From assembly GCF_947497555.1 (NCBI RefSeq), contig NZ_CANMGY010000001.1, forward strand, positions 248,001 to 312,000: a stretch of 64,000 nt of DNA. The letters run 5' to 3'. A model generated the notes under the pieces. That model had not been told where the DNA came from. It did not search any database and worked only from the letters and a program-made list of their open reading frames with translations. The position numbers and the translations under genes are program-made. This DNA is from an uncultured Umboniibacter sp. Its GTDB lineage: Bacteria; Pseudomonadota; Gammaproteobacteria; Pseudomonadales; DSM-25080. Positions 1-9,418 of this stretch are shown in pieces. The first letter of the stretch is position 1. The number at the start of each line of letters is the position of its first letter.

Positions 1-10
1 ATTACTCTCC

Positions 11-1714
11 TTGCGCAGACCTCTTGAACTGCTTTTTTTACTGTCGGCCGTTATGAAAATTGTGACACATGAATTACCTCGTATCGATTTCAGTATTTTA
101 CACAGTGCGCTCTTTTGGGCCTTTGGTTCTTTTCTTGCTGCGAGGCTCGTTTACACCATTGGAGCTAACGAGTATCGACGCAACAGCACCCTAGATCGTA
201 ACGCCCGAAAACGTTGGCGTGTCATATATAGTGTAGCGGTAATCGGCGCGCTAATTGCGTTCGGCTCCGATGCCGTGCACGTTGTGAATCTGGCCAAGAT
301 GACTCTAGAGTCGTGGTATCTGCTGGCCTTAGTTCCAGTATGCCTGCCAATCATCGTTTTTCACTGCGTTGCTTGGAAAGCGCATATCTTTGAAACACTT
401 AGCCGGATTGATTACCAGTCAGTTAGCATCGCTCAGTGGTGTCTCCGCCACCAATCAGGCTTGAGTGTTTGGTACGTTGTCCCTATAGCCGCCAGTTATC
501 TTAGCTGGCAATGGCTAAGCCGCTCCGTTCTGGCGGTCCTCGCCGAGAACCCGACATTCAGAATTCTCCTCTCCTACCTCTTTAAGGTGGAAGTTGCCAA
601 ACAGGTGGCTAAGTCTGAAGGAGACAATCCGAAACTCCTCGCTATCAGCCAATCAAAGAAGGATGAAATCCTTCGAGGCCCTGGGCAACACATCCCCGTT
701 GACGCGCTGCTTAGTCAACGTATTCGTAAGCTCATTAATTTGAATAGATCCACAATAAGCCTTGTTCATGGGGCTAGAGCCTCGGGGAAAACAGCACTAC
801 TTAAGGGGCTGATGACGCACGATATAAGCCCTAATGGCGAGGCCGTTAATGTACGAGTAGTTGATTGTCCTCGAGGTGATTTTGAGCAATTTCTCGAAGC
901 GATGAAGGCGCAGATATTTAGTCATGCACAAAGCGTTGGTGAAGTTATCTCGTTTCTGCGCGATAGCGAAGAACAGGTTATTTGTATTGATAACGCCCAT
1001 CGTTTAGTAACGCCTACAATTGGCGGGTTAGCGGAATTTGAACGACTTATCCGTCTGATACGCCGCTCCTCAGGCGCGATTTCATGGGTGCTTACTATTG
1101 ACACTGCGGCCTGGCGCTTTATTCAGCGAGCTCGAGGCGAGCGTTTCAAATTTGATCTCGAAGATCGGATGCCAATTTGGAGTGCCAAGGAGGTTCAAAC
1201 ACTGATTGACAGCACAAATTCATACCTTTCGCTCAAATTAAATTTTGATCGCCTCAATCTCCCAAGACAGTTTGACGAACTCGTTCAACCTAGCGATAAG
1301 GAGTTAGCGAACATTCGCTTTCGCAGGATTCTTAGCGACTACTGCGGTGGCAACCCTGGTATTGCTCTGCAGCTTTGGTCAGAGTCTCTCTTCATTTGCC
1401 CTTCCGAACCTTCAACGTTAGTCGTGCAGGTATTCGACATATCTCGAGACGGTAGCATTGATAACCTTTCGGTAAGTTTACATTTGGTATTGCGAGCCAT
1501 ACTTCAACTGGAGCTAGCCGTGCGTTCTGATATCGAAAACGCCACCAAGTGCAGCTCTGAAGAAGTCATCGATGCACTTCGTTTATTAGGTAATCTCAGT
1601 ATCGTCGAGCGAACCGAACAGGGATTTTATCGAGTCAGTTGGCTCTGGTATCGGGAAATTTGCTCTTTGATGCAACGCAAACACTTACTGGTAATGGGAG
1701 AGCTAAAAAAATGA
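11..1714 (+). CDS. Membrane-anchored P-loop ATPase (KAP/AAA-like), possibly 5'-truncated
   Basis: Predicted inner-membrane protein with a cytoplasmic nucleotide-binding domain. The first about 190 residues hold three or four hydrophobic segments (about 28-50, 70-90, 102-122, perhaps 150-175). A Walker A motif GARASGKT lies near residue 254 and a Walker B-like stretch VICIDNAHR near 320, as in KAP/ORC-like AAA ATPases. The C-terminal part looks like a winged-helix or helical lid. The frame is open to the window edge, so the TTG start used here is uncertain; an in-frame ATG lies at 53 and the true start may be upstream. Its stop overlaps the mscS-like start by 4 bp (ATGA). I do not recognise a named family, and the link to the channel and c-di-GMP protein downstream is inferred from coupling only. 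Confidence 0.7.
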   Translation: MRRPLELLFLLSAVMKIVTHELPRIDFSILHSALFWAFGSFLAARLVYTIGANEYRRNSTLDRNARKRWRVIYSVAVIGALIAFGSDAVHVVNLAKMTLESWYLLALVPVCLPIIVFHCVAWKAHIFETLSRIDYQSVSIAQWCLRHQSGLSVWYVVPIAASYLSWQWLSRSVLAVLAENPTFRILLSYLFKVEVAKQVAKSEGDNPKLLAISQSKKDEILRGPGQHIPVDALLSQRIRKLINLNRSTISLVHGARASGKTALLKGLMTHDISPNGEAVNVRVVDCPRGDFEQFLEAMKAQIFSHAQSVGEVISFLRDSEEQVICIDNAHRLVTPTIGGLAEFERLIRLIRRSSGAISWVLTIDTAAWRFIQRARGERFKFDLEDRMPIWSAKEVQTLIDSTNSYLSLKLNFDRLNLPRQFDELVQPSDKELANIRFRRILSDYCGGNPGIALQLWSESLFICPSEPSTLVVQVFDISRDGSIDNLSVSLHLVLRAILQLELAVRSDIENATKCSSEEVIDALRLLGNLSIVERTEQGFYRVSWLWYREICSLMQRKHLLVMGELKK

Positions 1715-2667
1715 GTCGTCATTTGCAGCGATTGAGCACTCTCGCTATTTCGTCAGTCTTTACCTCAGGCCTTATGGCACAAGAACTCACGGAGGCACCT
1801 CAAATTGCATTGGGACAACTTAGCGAACTAATTCGCTGGTCGGGCGTTCTCAGCTCCGTGGTCATCGTGATAGGCGTTATCCTCGCCATGCGCTTTGTTC
1901 ACAATATTATTCAGCAAATAAGCGAACAATTTGTCCAACGACGATTATTGCTTCACAAGCTCGAAACCATTTTGCAGTTCGCTGTCTACATCGCAACCAC
2001 CATTGTAGTCTTTAATATTTCGCTCCGTGTCGACGAACGTGTGTTAGCGCTAATTGGCGGGACGTTAGCGGTTGCAGTTGGTTTTGGTTTAAAGGATCTA
2101 GTCGCATCCTTTGTTGCGGGGCTTATCATCATGATCGATCGTCCCTTCCAGGTAGGCGATCGATTAAGTTTCGACGAACAGTATGGGGACGTTCTAAGTA
2201 TTGGACTGCGCTCCGTCCGCTTGAAGACATTGAATGACGACATCGTCACCATTCCTAACAATAAATTCCTATCGGACACCACAGTAAGTGGTAACTTCGG
2301 CGAACTAGACATGCACGTTGGGATGGATTTCTACATCGGCTACGATCAGAATGTCGCCGCCGCGCGCGCTGTTATCGAAGAAGCTGCAGCAAGTAGCCGC
2401 TATATCCATCTACCCCGTCCGATTGTAGTCTTGGTGGAGCAAACGGTACTCGATAATTATGTAGCGATAAAACTTCGCCTTAAAGCTTACGTTTTAGACA
2501 CCCGCTACGAAAAACTATTCGAGACCGACGTGAACCTAAGAGTTATAGAGGCCTTTGGTCAAAAGGGTATAAAACCGGCTGCCGTCCTGCATCGCCATCT
2601 TAATGCTACAGAAGGTGAAGCTGCCCGTATCGCCGAACCCGTTGCGAGCGAGAGCAACCGCGAATGA
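1711..2667 (+). CDS. MscS-family mechanosensitive ion channel
   Basis: Small-conductance mechanosensitive channel homologue of 318 residues. The N-terminus is signal-like (cleavage possible after LMA, about residue 23). Transmembrane segments lie at about 45-65 and 85-105. The pore-lining helix is GGTLAVAVGFGLKDLVA, followed by the typical MscS beta domain (RPFQVGD, then VTIPNNKFL). The start is placed at the ATG that overlaps the upstream ATPase stop (ATGA); a longer in-frame start at 1639 would sit deep inside that gene. Its own stop overlaps the next start in the same way, so three genes are probably translated together. The family gates on membrane tension during osmotic downshock; what this copy senses is unknown. 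Confidence 0.9.
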   Translation: MSRHLQRLSTLAISSVFTSGLMAQELTEAPQIALGQLSELIRWSGVLSSVVIVIGVILAMRFVHNIIQQISEQFVQRRLLLHKLETILQFAVYIATTIVVFNISLRVDERVLALIGGTLAVAVGFGLKDLVASFVAGLIIMIDRPFQVGDRLSFDEQYGDVLSIGLRSVRLKTLNDDIVTIPNNKFLSDTTVSGNFGELDMHVGMDFYIGYDQNVAAARAVIEEAAASSRYIHLPRPIVVLVEQTVLDNYVAIKLRLKAYVLDTRYEKLFETDVNLRVIEAFGQKGIKPAAVLHRHLNATEGEAARIAEPVASESNRE

Positions 2668-5468
2668 AGTCGCTGCGGAGTTTTCTAGCTGTTTCACTGT
2701 TCGTCATCACTGCCGCCGTCGCTGCTGCGAATCATGTTTATAGCTGGCTAAAAATCAAAACCTCGATAGAGGACGCTGCTCAGCTTGAGGTTTTACGTGA
2801 AACTCAAGCAGCGAAGCTGCTGCTTGAAGAAGCAGTGAATCACTTCGACGATTCATTTGCTCAATACCTCATCGAGATCTTATTACTTGATAAGGAATAT
2901 TCGTCTTTCTCGTTTCTGACTAACGATCCGCAGTCATTATCAAACTCGCCATTACTGACAGAACCGTCAACTGCTGACTTACGTCACCAACAACTCATTG
3001 CAAGCGCAGCGGATGATCAAAACGACTACGTTGACCGCCGACTTGACGCGTATCTCGTCAGTTCGCTTCCCGTGTGTCTAAACTACGAAGCCGAATGCTT
3101 TCGAATAAGCTATCAGATTAACCTGGATGAGCGGCTGGAACGAGCTTATGGGCCCGTCATCAAACAGTCACTCTTCAACCTATTATTTGGGGTTTTCGGC
3201 GCCAGCATATTATTGATTGCTATTCACAACCGCTTTACTCGTCGTCTAGAGCGGGTGCTTCAGGTTTTGACTCGATGGAAAATGGGCGATCTTGACCTTC
3301 GGATCACACTCGACGGGAATGACGAGCTAACAACTATTAGTGATGCCGTGGACGAGTTGGTGAATCAGCTTAATGATGAACAGGAAGCACTTCTTGAGAG
3401 CCAACAGCTCAATCAAGCAATCATCGCTAGCGCCGAGTATGCGATCATTACCTTAGATCTAGATGGTATTATTCGGACCATGAACAACGCTGCTGAGGAT
3501 CTTCTTGAATACCAGCGAAAAGAATTAGTCGGCAGCCATTCACCGCTGGTTTTCGAACCTGTGAACCAAAAGGATCAACAATCTATCACAGCTTTTTTGA
3601 TGCGCCGCCGGCACTCATCCTCACAGGGTGATACGCAGGCTGTCTTCACGCAATCTACCTTTATAAGCAAATCAGGGACACCGATTCCAGTCCGGCTAGC
3701 TCTGTCCTCTTTGTTTGATCAGGATGGCCGCCATAATGGCTTCGTTTGTATCGCTTACAATATCAGTGAGCAGGTAGAGCAAGAGCTCCAGCTTCGTCTC
3801 TCTTCGAGTGTATTCAGTCACTCGAGTCAGGCAATCCTCATTGTCAATCGTCAGCAACAAGTGGAAGATTGTAATGCACGATTTTTAGAGACTTTCCAAG
3901 CTAGTCGATCAGAGACAGTGGGTCACTCTGCCAGAAATTGGCTTAGTAAAAAACACTCCAGCGCCTTCTTTAATTATATCTGGCGACAAACTATAAAAAG
4001 CGGAGAATGGTCAGGTGAGGTAACCCAAGAAACTGCCAATGGGGACAGCTTTCCGAGCGAGTTAATTATGTACTGCGTTAACTCACCAAACGGAGAGATT
4101 GAGCACGTTATTATGCTGAGCCAAGACATTACCCAAAAGAAGAATTCAGAGGAGCGCCTAGAGCAAATGGCGTACCTTGATTCACTAACCAATCTACCGA
4201 ATCGCTTCCTATTCAAGGATCGACTAGAGCGTGCAATGACGGAAGCGATCAGAGAGCATACTGTAGTAGCTTTGATGTTCATCGATCTAGACCGTTTCAA
4301 GATAATCAACGATAACTACGGACACGAGATTGGCGATGAACTACTGCAACTTGTCGCGGCTCGTCTGAAGCAGGCTCTCCGTCCGAGCGATACCATATGC
4401 CGCCTAGGAGGCGACGAGTTCACAGTTATTCTCAAGCAACTCCCAACTGATTCCGCTCGACAACTCGCTGCTAAAACGGCAGATAGATTGGTCAATGCAT
4501 TAGAATTGGTGTTCGAGATTGGTGCCCGCAAGATCTATGTGAGTGCGAGCATTGGTATTACGCTGTTTCCCGACAATGGCACTGAGTTTACCGAACTGAC
4601 TCGTAACGCTGATACCGCCATGTATATAGCGAAAGATTTAGATCAACGCCGCTATGCCTTCTTCGAAGATCAGATGTTGGATATTAACCGACGGCGTTTG
4701 AAGCTAGAGACCGCCCTGCGTCGTGATCTCTCCAACAATACACTGCGCGTAGCCTACCAGCCTTTAATCGACTTCGCTGATTCCACAATCATTGGGGTTG
4801 AGGCGCTCTGTCGTTGGGAGTGCCCTGAATTTGGTTCGATTTCACCCGATGAGTTTATTCCTATCGCGGAAGATATAGGTATGATCGACGAGCTTGGTAG
4901 GTGGGTGATGAATGAGGCAATGAGGGACTTTAAAGAATGGTCATCACTGCTGAAAGCTCCTGGCTACCTCTCAATCAATGCTTCTCCACAACAATTTCGC
5001 GCACAGACCTTTTTTACGGAGTTAAACACGGCTCGCTTGGAATTCGGTGTTGAGACCGAGCAAATTCAAATTGAGATAACCGAGTCAGTTCTGCTCGACC
5101 ATGCTCCGTCTACCACTCGGCAGATTCGCGAGCTTCGGCAAGCAGGCATCCGTATTGCTATCGACGACTTTGGGACTGGATACTCCAGCCTAAGTTATCT
5201 CAAACGGTTTCCGATCAATGCACTCAAAATCGATAAAAGTTTTGTTCAACACGCCGTTGATGACCCGACAGATCTTGCCATTATTCGGGCCATTATGGCT
5301 ATCGCTCTCCAGATGAACGTAACCGTAATCGCTGAGGGTGTGGAGACGAAGTCCGAGCTAAATCTACTTGTTCGCGAAGGTGTTCACTGCGGACAGGGGT
5401 TTTTCTATGCCAAACCGCTTTATAAAGACGAGTTAATCGAGTTTATCCGCAAATTTGATCGTCATTAA
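2664..5468 (+). CDS. Membrane PAS-PAS-GGDEF-EAL cyclic-di-GMP protein
   Basis: Bifunctional-looking c-di-GMP enzyme of 934 residues. Order: TM1 (about 5-27), a periplasmic sensor region of about 125 residues, TM2 (about 160-185), HAMP (about 188-240), two PAS domains (about 245-370 and 375-495), GGDEF (signature at 582-586) and EAL (signature at 713-715). RPSD five residues before GGDEF matches the allosteric RxxD I-site. The EAL half keeps EALCRW, IEITES, DDFGTG and AEGVET, so both diguanylate cyclase and phosphodiesterase activity look possible. The start overlaps the MscS stop by 4 bp. Which activity dominates cannot be read from sequence. Confidence 0.93.
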   Translation: MKSLRSFLAVSLFVITAAVAAANHVYSWLKIKTSIEDAAQLEVLRETQAAKLLLEEAVNHFDDSFAQYLIEILLLDKEYSSFSFLTNDPQSLSNSPLLTEPSTADLRHQQLIASAADDQNDYVDRRLDAYLVSSLPVCLNYEAECFRISYQINLDERLERAYGPVIKQSLFNLLFGVFGASILLIAIHNRFTRRLERVLQVLTRWKMGDLDLRITLDGNDELTTISDAVDELVNQLNDEQEALLESQQLNQAIIASAEYAIITLDLDGIIRTMNNAAEDLLEYQRKELVGSHSPLVFEPVNQKDQQSITAFLMRRRHSSSQGDTQAVFTQSTFISKSGTPIPVRLALSSLFDQDGRHNGFVCIAYNISEQVEQELQLRLSSSVFSHSSQAILIVNRQQQVEDCNARFLETFQASRSETVGHSARNWLSKKHSSAFFNYIWRQTIKSGEWSGEVTQETANGDSFPSELIMYCVNSPNGEIEHVIMLSQDITQKKNSEERLEQMAYLDSLTNLPNRFLFKDRLERAMTEAIREHTVVALMFIDLDRFKIINDNYGHEIGDELLQLVAARLKQALRPSDTICRLGGDEFTVILKQLPTDSARQLAAKTADRLVNALELVFEIGARKIYVSASIGITLFPDNGTEFTELTRNADTAMYIAKDLDQRRYAFFEDQMLDINRRRLKLETALRRDLSNNTLRVAYQPLIDFADSTIIGVEALCRWECPEFGSISPDEFIPIAEDIGMIDELGRWVMNEAMRDFKEWSSLLKAPGYLSINASPQQFRAQTFFTELNTARLEFGVETEQIQIEITESVLLDHAPSTTRQIRELRQAGIRIAIDDFGTGYSSLSYLKRFPINALKIDKSFVQHAVDDPTDLAIIRAIMAIALQMNVTVIAEGVETKSELNLLVREGVHCGQGFFYAKPLYKDELIEFIRKFDRH

Positions 5469-5525
5469 TGACTGCACGGCGCAAGCAGGTACAATAGCGC
5501 ACAAAATCTTAGAGCGAGTTTTAAA

Positions 5526-6632
5526 ATGTTCATGAAATCCCCAATAAACAATTTAGAATTGGCCCGATTCCCTACTAATCATGACTCATCGCTGCGAGCC
5601 TGGGATGCTGCGGATGAACTTGTCTTAACCTGGCTTAACGACCACTTCGCCGAACATGCTCCCGCATTAATAATCAATGATAGCTTCGGTGCAATTTCGC
5701 TGGGGTGTCACGGCACGACGAGCGTGTCAGATTCTAAATTGAGTATTATCGCAACTGAACTGAATGCGAAAAAGAATAACCTCCCCGGCCCAAAACTCAT
5801 TGATGCTGTCAGTCCTCTCGTCGCCGCCACTGGTCCCGTCGTGGTCAAGATCCCCAAGTCCATGGACTTACTTGCCTACCAACTACGGCTCTTGCGAGCG
5901 ATACTGACCGAAGGACAAATCGTAGTCGGCACCGCAATGGTAAAGCATTTACCCCAGCGCGCCATTGAACTGTTCGAACAGATTATTGGCCCGACTACCC
6001 GGTCGCTAGCAAAGAAAAAAGCGCGGTTAGTTTTCAGTCATTTCGACAGTTCACTCGAAGTACCGCCGCTACCGAACAATCAATTCAGCTATGAAGGGCG
6101 TGAATATCGATCTCATGCCAACGTTTTTTCGAGTAAAAGTATTGATATCGGCACCCGCTTCTTACTTCAACATCTTCCTCCTTTACCTGAACGAGCTCAG
6201 ATTGCCGATCTAGGCTGTGGCAACGGTATTATCGGCATCGAGTGCGCTCTGCGTTCGCCGTCTAGCGAGATTCATTTTTTTGACGAGTCATCGATGGCTA
6301 TCGATAGCGCTCGTAGTAATTGGAGTCGTTTGATTGGCGAGCCGAATGCAGCGAACTTTAATTGGGTAGATACCCTAGGTGAGAGCATGGCTAATCGCTT
6401 CGACCTAGTGATTAACAACCCTCCGTTTCACCAAGGACAAGTCATCGGCGACTTCCTTGCGTGGAATATGTTCACCGCTTCACTACGTTGTTTGAAAGTT
6501 CGAGGCCAACTGGTTATTGTTGGCAATAGGCACCTTAACTATCATGGAAAACTAAAAAAACTATTTGGCCATTGCGAAACTATCGCCAGTAATGCCAAAT
6601 TCGTTGTATTGAGGGCCACCAAACTCCGTTAA
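5526..6632 (+). CDS. rlmG: RlmG/RsmC-type rRNA (guanine-N2)-methyltransferase
   Basis: Class I SAM-dependent methyltransferase of 368 residues, close to the 378 of E. coli RlmG, which makes m2G1835 in 23S rRNA. The N-terminal half is the degenerate, substrate-binding methyltransferase-like domain typical of RlmG/RsmC. The C-terminal half has SAM motif I ADLGCGNGIIG (about residue 228) and the guanine-N2 motif NNPPFHQG (about 296-303). Two in-frame ATGs lie close together (5526 and 5532); I use the first. RsmC is the alternative, but the two-domain length and the end of the protein fit RlmG better. It is followed after 53 bp by the GMC oxidoreductase. Confidence 0.8.
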   Translation: MFMKSPINNLELARFPTNHDSSLRAWDAADELVLTWLNDHFAEHAPALIINDSFGAISLGCHGTTSVSDSKLSIIATELNAKKNNLPGPKLIDAVSPLVAATGPVVVKIPKSMDLLAYQLRLLRAILTEGQIVVGTAMVKHLPQRAIELFEQIIGPTTRSLAKKKARLVFSHFDSSLEVPPLPNNQFSYEGREYRSHANVFSSKSIDIGTRFLLQHLPPLPERAQIADLGCGNGIIGIECALRSPSSEIHFFDESSMAIDSARSNWSRLIGEPNAANFNWVDTLGESMANRFDLVINNPPFHQGQVIGDFLAWNMFTASLRCLKVRGQLVIVGNRHLNYHGKLKKLFGHCETIASNAKFVVLRATKLR

Positions 6633-6685
6633 TCGCGCGGTTGAGATATGATTCTCAGAAGCGCCTGACTTCCAAGGATACCTAT

Positions 6686-8287
6686 ATGTCATCAACTGCG
6701 TTCGACTTTATTATCGTAGGAGCCGGTTCAGCCGGTTGTGTATTAGCCTCGCGACTCAGTGAAGACCCTAACGTCTCCGTGTTACTTATCGAAGCAGGAA
6801 AAAAAGACACCAACCCATTCATTCATGCGCCGGCAGGCGTTGCGGGCCTAGCCGTATTGGGGCAGTCGAACTGGAAATATAATACGACACCACAAAGCGA
6901 GCTCAATACCCGGAGAGGATACCAGCCTCGAGGTAAGGTGTTAGGCGGCTCGTCTTCCATTAACGCGATGCTTTACGTTCGTGGCCAAGCTGAGGACTAT
7001 GACCAGTGGGCGGCATTGGGTAACGATGGTTGGGATTATCAAAGTGTATTGCCCTTCTTTATTAAAGCCGAACGCAATGACACCTTCCACAATGAACTCC
7101 ACGGAACTGAGGGTCCGCTAGGCGTTAGTAGTCCATCTCATGCAAGCGAACTCAATGATCGCTTTATTGCGGCCTGTGAGGCCAATGGTATCGCTAGGAA
7201 TGATGACTATAACGGCGCAACGCAGCGTGGCGCTCATATTCTACAACGGACTATTTGGGACGGGGAGCGATGCAGCGCCGCCAAAGCCTACCTAAGCCCC
7301 GTCCTGCAGCGAGATAACCTTACAGTACTCACCAACACCCTGACTCATCGAGTCACCCTGGTAGACGGAGTAGCGACAGGAGTCGTGGTAAGCACTCAGG
7401 GAAAGGAACGGGTTATTAAAGCCACTCGCGAGGTGTTACTCGCTGCGGGTGCTTTCGGATCGCCACAAATACTTCAACTCTCTGGCATAGGTGAGTTTGA
7501 TGAGTTAGCCGCACATGGTATTAGCCCTCAAATTGAGTTGCCTGGTGTGGGCAAAAATCTTCAAGATCATATTGATTATGTTGTGGATTATCGCTGCAAT
7601 GAAACCCACTCAAGTTTTGGTATTTCCTTCAAAGGTGCTCTCCAGCTAATAGGAGATAGCATTCAATGGGTACGTAAACGAGAGGGGCGAATCACAAGCT
7701 CAATCGCAGAGTCCGGCGCCTTTTTCTCAACGACTACCAGTACTGATCGACCCGACATCCAGTTAATTTTTGTAACCGGCATGGTGGACGATCATGGGCG
7801 AAAGCTCCATCTAGGGCATGGATTTAGTTGTCACGCTACGGTACTAAGACCTTATAGCCGAGGAACTGTCTCTCTCGCCAGCCCCGACCCAAAGGATTCG
7901 CCGCTTATTGACCCCCAGTTCTTAGCCGATCCGCGAGATCGTCAGACGATGCTGGATGGCGCTCGAAAAATGCATGAAATTCTCACCTCTGAAGCACTGC
8001 TTCCAGTGAGAGAACAGCTTTTATACCCGGTGGATTATCGAAACGACACTGAGCTTATGGCAGATATCCGTGCCCGCGCGGATACGCAATACCATCCTGT
8101 TGGTAGTTGCAAAATGGGTCCAAGCACTGACTCGATGGCAGTCGTCGACAACCAATGCCGCGTTTATGGCGTATCAGGATTGCGAGTTGTTGATGCCTCG
8201 ATAATGCCCACCCTAGTGAGCGGCAATACCAACGCCCCAACTATCATGATTGCTGAGAAAATCGCTCATGAAATGAAACTCGCTTAG
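6686..8287 (+). CDS. GMC-family FAD oxidoreductase (choline/alcohol dehydrogenase-like)
   Basis: Flavoprotein of 533 residues oxidising a hydroxyl substrate. The N-terminal dinucleotide fold is IIVGAGSAGCVLASRL (about 7-22), the GMC signature GGSSSINAML lies near 87, and the C-terminal active-site motif YHPVGSCKMG has the catalytic His near 470, with a conserved Asn/His region in NTNAPTIMIAEKIA near 515. The start is the ATG at 6686 with AAGGA eight bases upstream; the longer frame from 6641 has no such site. No betaine-aldehyde dehydrogenase is adjacent, so choline is not favoured over aliphatic or polyethylene-glycol alcohols. Substrate unknown. Confidence 0.85.
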   Translation: MSSTAFDFIIVGAGSAGCVLASRLSEDPNVSVLLIEAGKKDTNPFIHAPAGVAGLAVLGQSNWKYNTTPQSELNTRRGYQPRGKVLGGSSSINAMLYVRGQAEDYDQWAALGNDGWDYQSVLPFFIKAERNDTFHNELHGTEGPLGVSSPSHASELNDRFIAACEANGIARNDDYNGATQRGAHILQRTIWDGERCSAAKAYLSPVLQRDNLTVLTNTLTHRVTLVDGVATGVVVSTQGKERVIKATREVLLAAGAFGSPQILQLSGIGEFDELAAHGISPQIELPGVGKNLQDHIDYVVDYRCNETHSSFGISFKGALQLIGDSIQWVRKREGRITSSIAESGAFFSTTTSTDRPDIQLIFVTGMVDDHGRKLHLGHGFSCHATVLRPYSRGTVSLASPDPKDSPLIDPQFLADPRDRQTMLDGARKMHEILTSEALLPVREQLLYPVDYRNDTELMADIRARADTQYHPVGSCKMGPSTDSMAVVDNQCRVYGVSGLRVVDASIMPTLVSGNTNAPTIMIAEKIAHEMKLA

Positions 8288-8308
8288 ATCGCGTAACGGA
8301 ATAGAGCT

Positions 8309-8779
8309 ATGTACTATCATGTAAGTATCGGCAGTAACATCCGCCCGGAGAAGAATATCGGTTCTGCCGTTGCCGAATTAACCCTGCGCATGGGTAGCAT
8401 TACACTATTCCCAAGAGTCGTTACTGCTGCGGTGGATATGATAGAAGTCAATGACTTCATCAATACCGCCGCGATTTTTGAGAGCTCTCTGAGCCCTTCA
8501 CAAGTCAAAGCTATTTTGAACGAGATAGAACGCGACCTTGGCAGAGATCGTGACGACCCACTCTGCAGTGTGAAAAATAGGTGCTGCGATATCGACATCT
8601 TTCAAGTCTTGGATACTCCTCAGCCGAAGAGTTTCCTGGCAAGCGACGAAAGCTACGTTAAGGCGGTCTTCACCTCAAATCGGTACGCCGCCATTCACTG
8701 CGACCACTTTGATCTAAGCGATGGATCTTCCACCGTCAACCTTCAAACTACAACCGGTAACAAACTGGTTATCAACTAA
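8309..8779 (+). CDS. FolK-like (HPPK) pterin pyrophosphokinase, divergent
   Basis: Resembles 6-hydroxymethyl-7,8-dihydropterin pyrophosphokinase: N-terminal VSIGSNIRPEKNI, NDFINTA in place of the usual DYLNAV, LNEIERDLGRDR, and the metal-binding NRCCDIDIF that keeps the Asp-x-Asp pair and the preceding Arg. The C-terminal third has no VPHxxM-type motif seen in E. coli FolK, so the protein is either a divergent paralogue or acts on another pterin. Its last 66 bp overlap the 3' end of the convergent folM-like gene. Because FolM reduces dihydromonapterin, the pair may belong to a pterin cofactor route; this is inference. Confidence 0.7.
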   Translation: MYYHVSIGSNIRPEKNIGSAVAELTLRMGSITLFPRVVTAAVDMIEVNDFINTAAIFESSLSPSQVKAILNEIERDLGRDRDDPLCSVKNRCCDIDIFQVLDTPQPKSFLASDESYVKAVFTSNRYAAIHCDHFDLSDGSSTVNLQTTTGNKLVIN

Positions 8780-9418
8780 GTAGTCTAAAGCCTTCAGCAG
8801 TGGTTCAAATCCTGCCTCATAACCAAGGGGCGTTTCAGCAAGCACTCGAGCTTTATCTGCTTCAGAATGCGATGGCAGAAACTTAACCGGCCCGGGTTGA
8901 ATGCTATTCACTCGTATACCGGGAGCCCACTTTAAAGCCAACGACTTAGTTAGGTTTTCTAATGCCGCCTTACTGGAGCAGTAACGAGCATGAGCCGCTC
9001 GAGGACGATCAGCGAAGATGTCGCTTAGATGAACAATCAACCCAGGTTGATCGAGGTTGGTAAGTAGTGGTTGGAGCTGATAGTTCATTAGCGCGGGAGC
9101 CTGCACATGCACACGATTAAAACGTTCAAGTTGATCCCAAGCATCAAAATCTGTGGAGTCTACTGCAAAATACGACGCATTATGTACCAATAGCTGAATG
9201 GACTTGACTCGCTGCTCAATCTGCCCCAGAGCCTTCAAAACCGAGCCCTTATCTTCGTAGTCGCACGCTATCCATAGCACTCCTTGTGCTACCAACGTAT
9301 CCAACTCCGCGCTCGACTGCCTCGATAGTGCGATGACCTGCCAGCCAAGTTTTAAGTAGCGCTCGGCGACCATTAATCCGAAACGCCTACTTGCACCTGA
9401 AACCACTATTGTATTCAT
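8714..9418 (-). CDS. folM: FolM-like dihydromonapterin reductase (short-chain dehydrogenase)
   Basis: Short-chain dehydrogenase of 234 residues. The Rossmann motif SGASRRFGLMVAERY near the N-terminus has the RR-x-G form of FolM/PTR1 pteridine reductases, LVHNASYFA follows, and the catalytic YxxxK is YCSSK. The C-terminal VTGCSLKVDGGRSIA also matches FolM. FolM in E. coli makes tetrahydromonapterin and has weak dihydrofolate reductase activity. The neighbouring convergent FolK-like gene supports a pterin role. Alternative: a generic SDR. No clear terminator separates the two convergent genes, which overlap by 66 bp. Confidence 0.78.
   Translation of the reverse strand: MNTIVVSGASRRFGLMVAERYLKLGWQVIALSRQSSAELDTLVAQGVLWIACDYEDKGSVLKALGQIEQRVKSIQLLVHNASYFAVDSTDFDAWDQLERFNRVHVQAPALMNYQLQPLLTNLDQPGLIVHLSDIFADRPRAAHARYCSSKAALENLTKSLALKWAPGIRVNSIQPGPVKFLPSHSEADKARVLAETPLGYEAGFEPLLKALDYLVDNQFVTGCSLKVDGGRSIA

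Noticed and set aside
3974-4309. Open minus-strand frame of 111 codons inside the GGDEF/EAL gene
   Set aside because: It is antisense to a well-conserved coding region, with no recognisable domain or ribosome binding site.
8802-8812. GGTTCAAATCC, a tRNA T-loop-like sequence
   Set aside because: It lies within folM coding sequence, and no acceptor stem, anticodon arm or D-loop could be found upstream.
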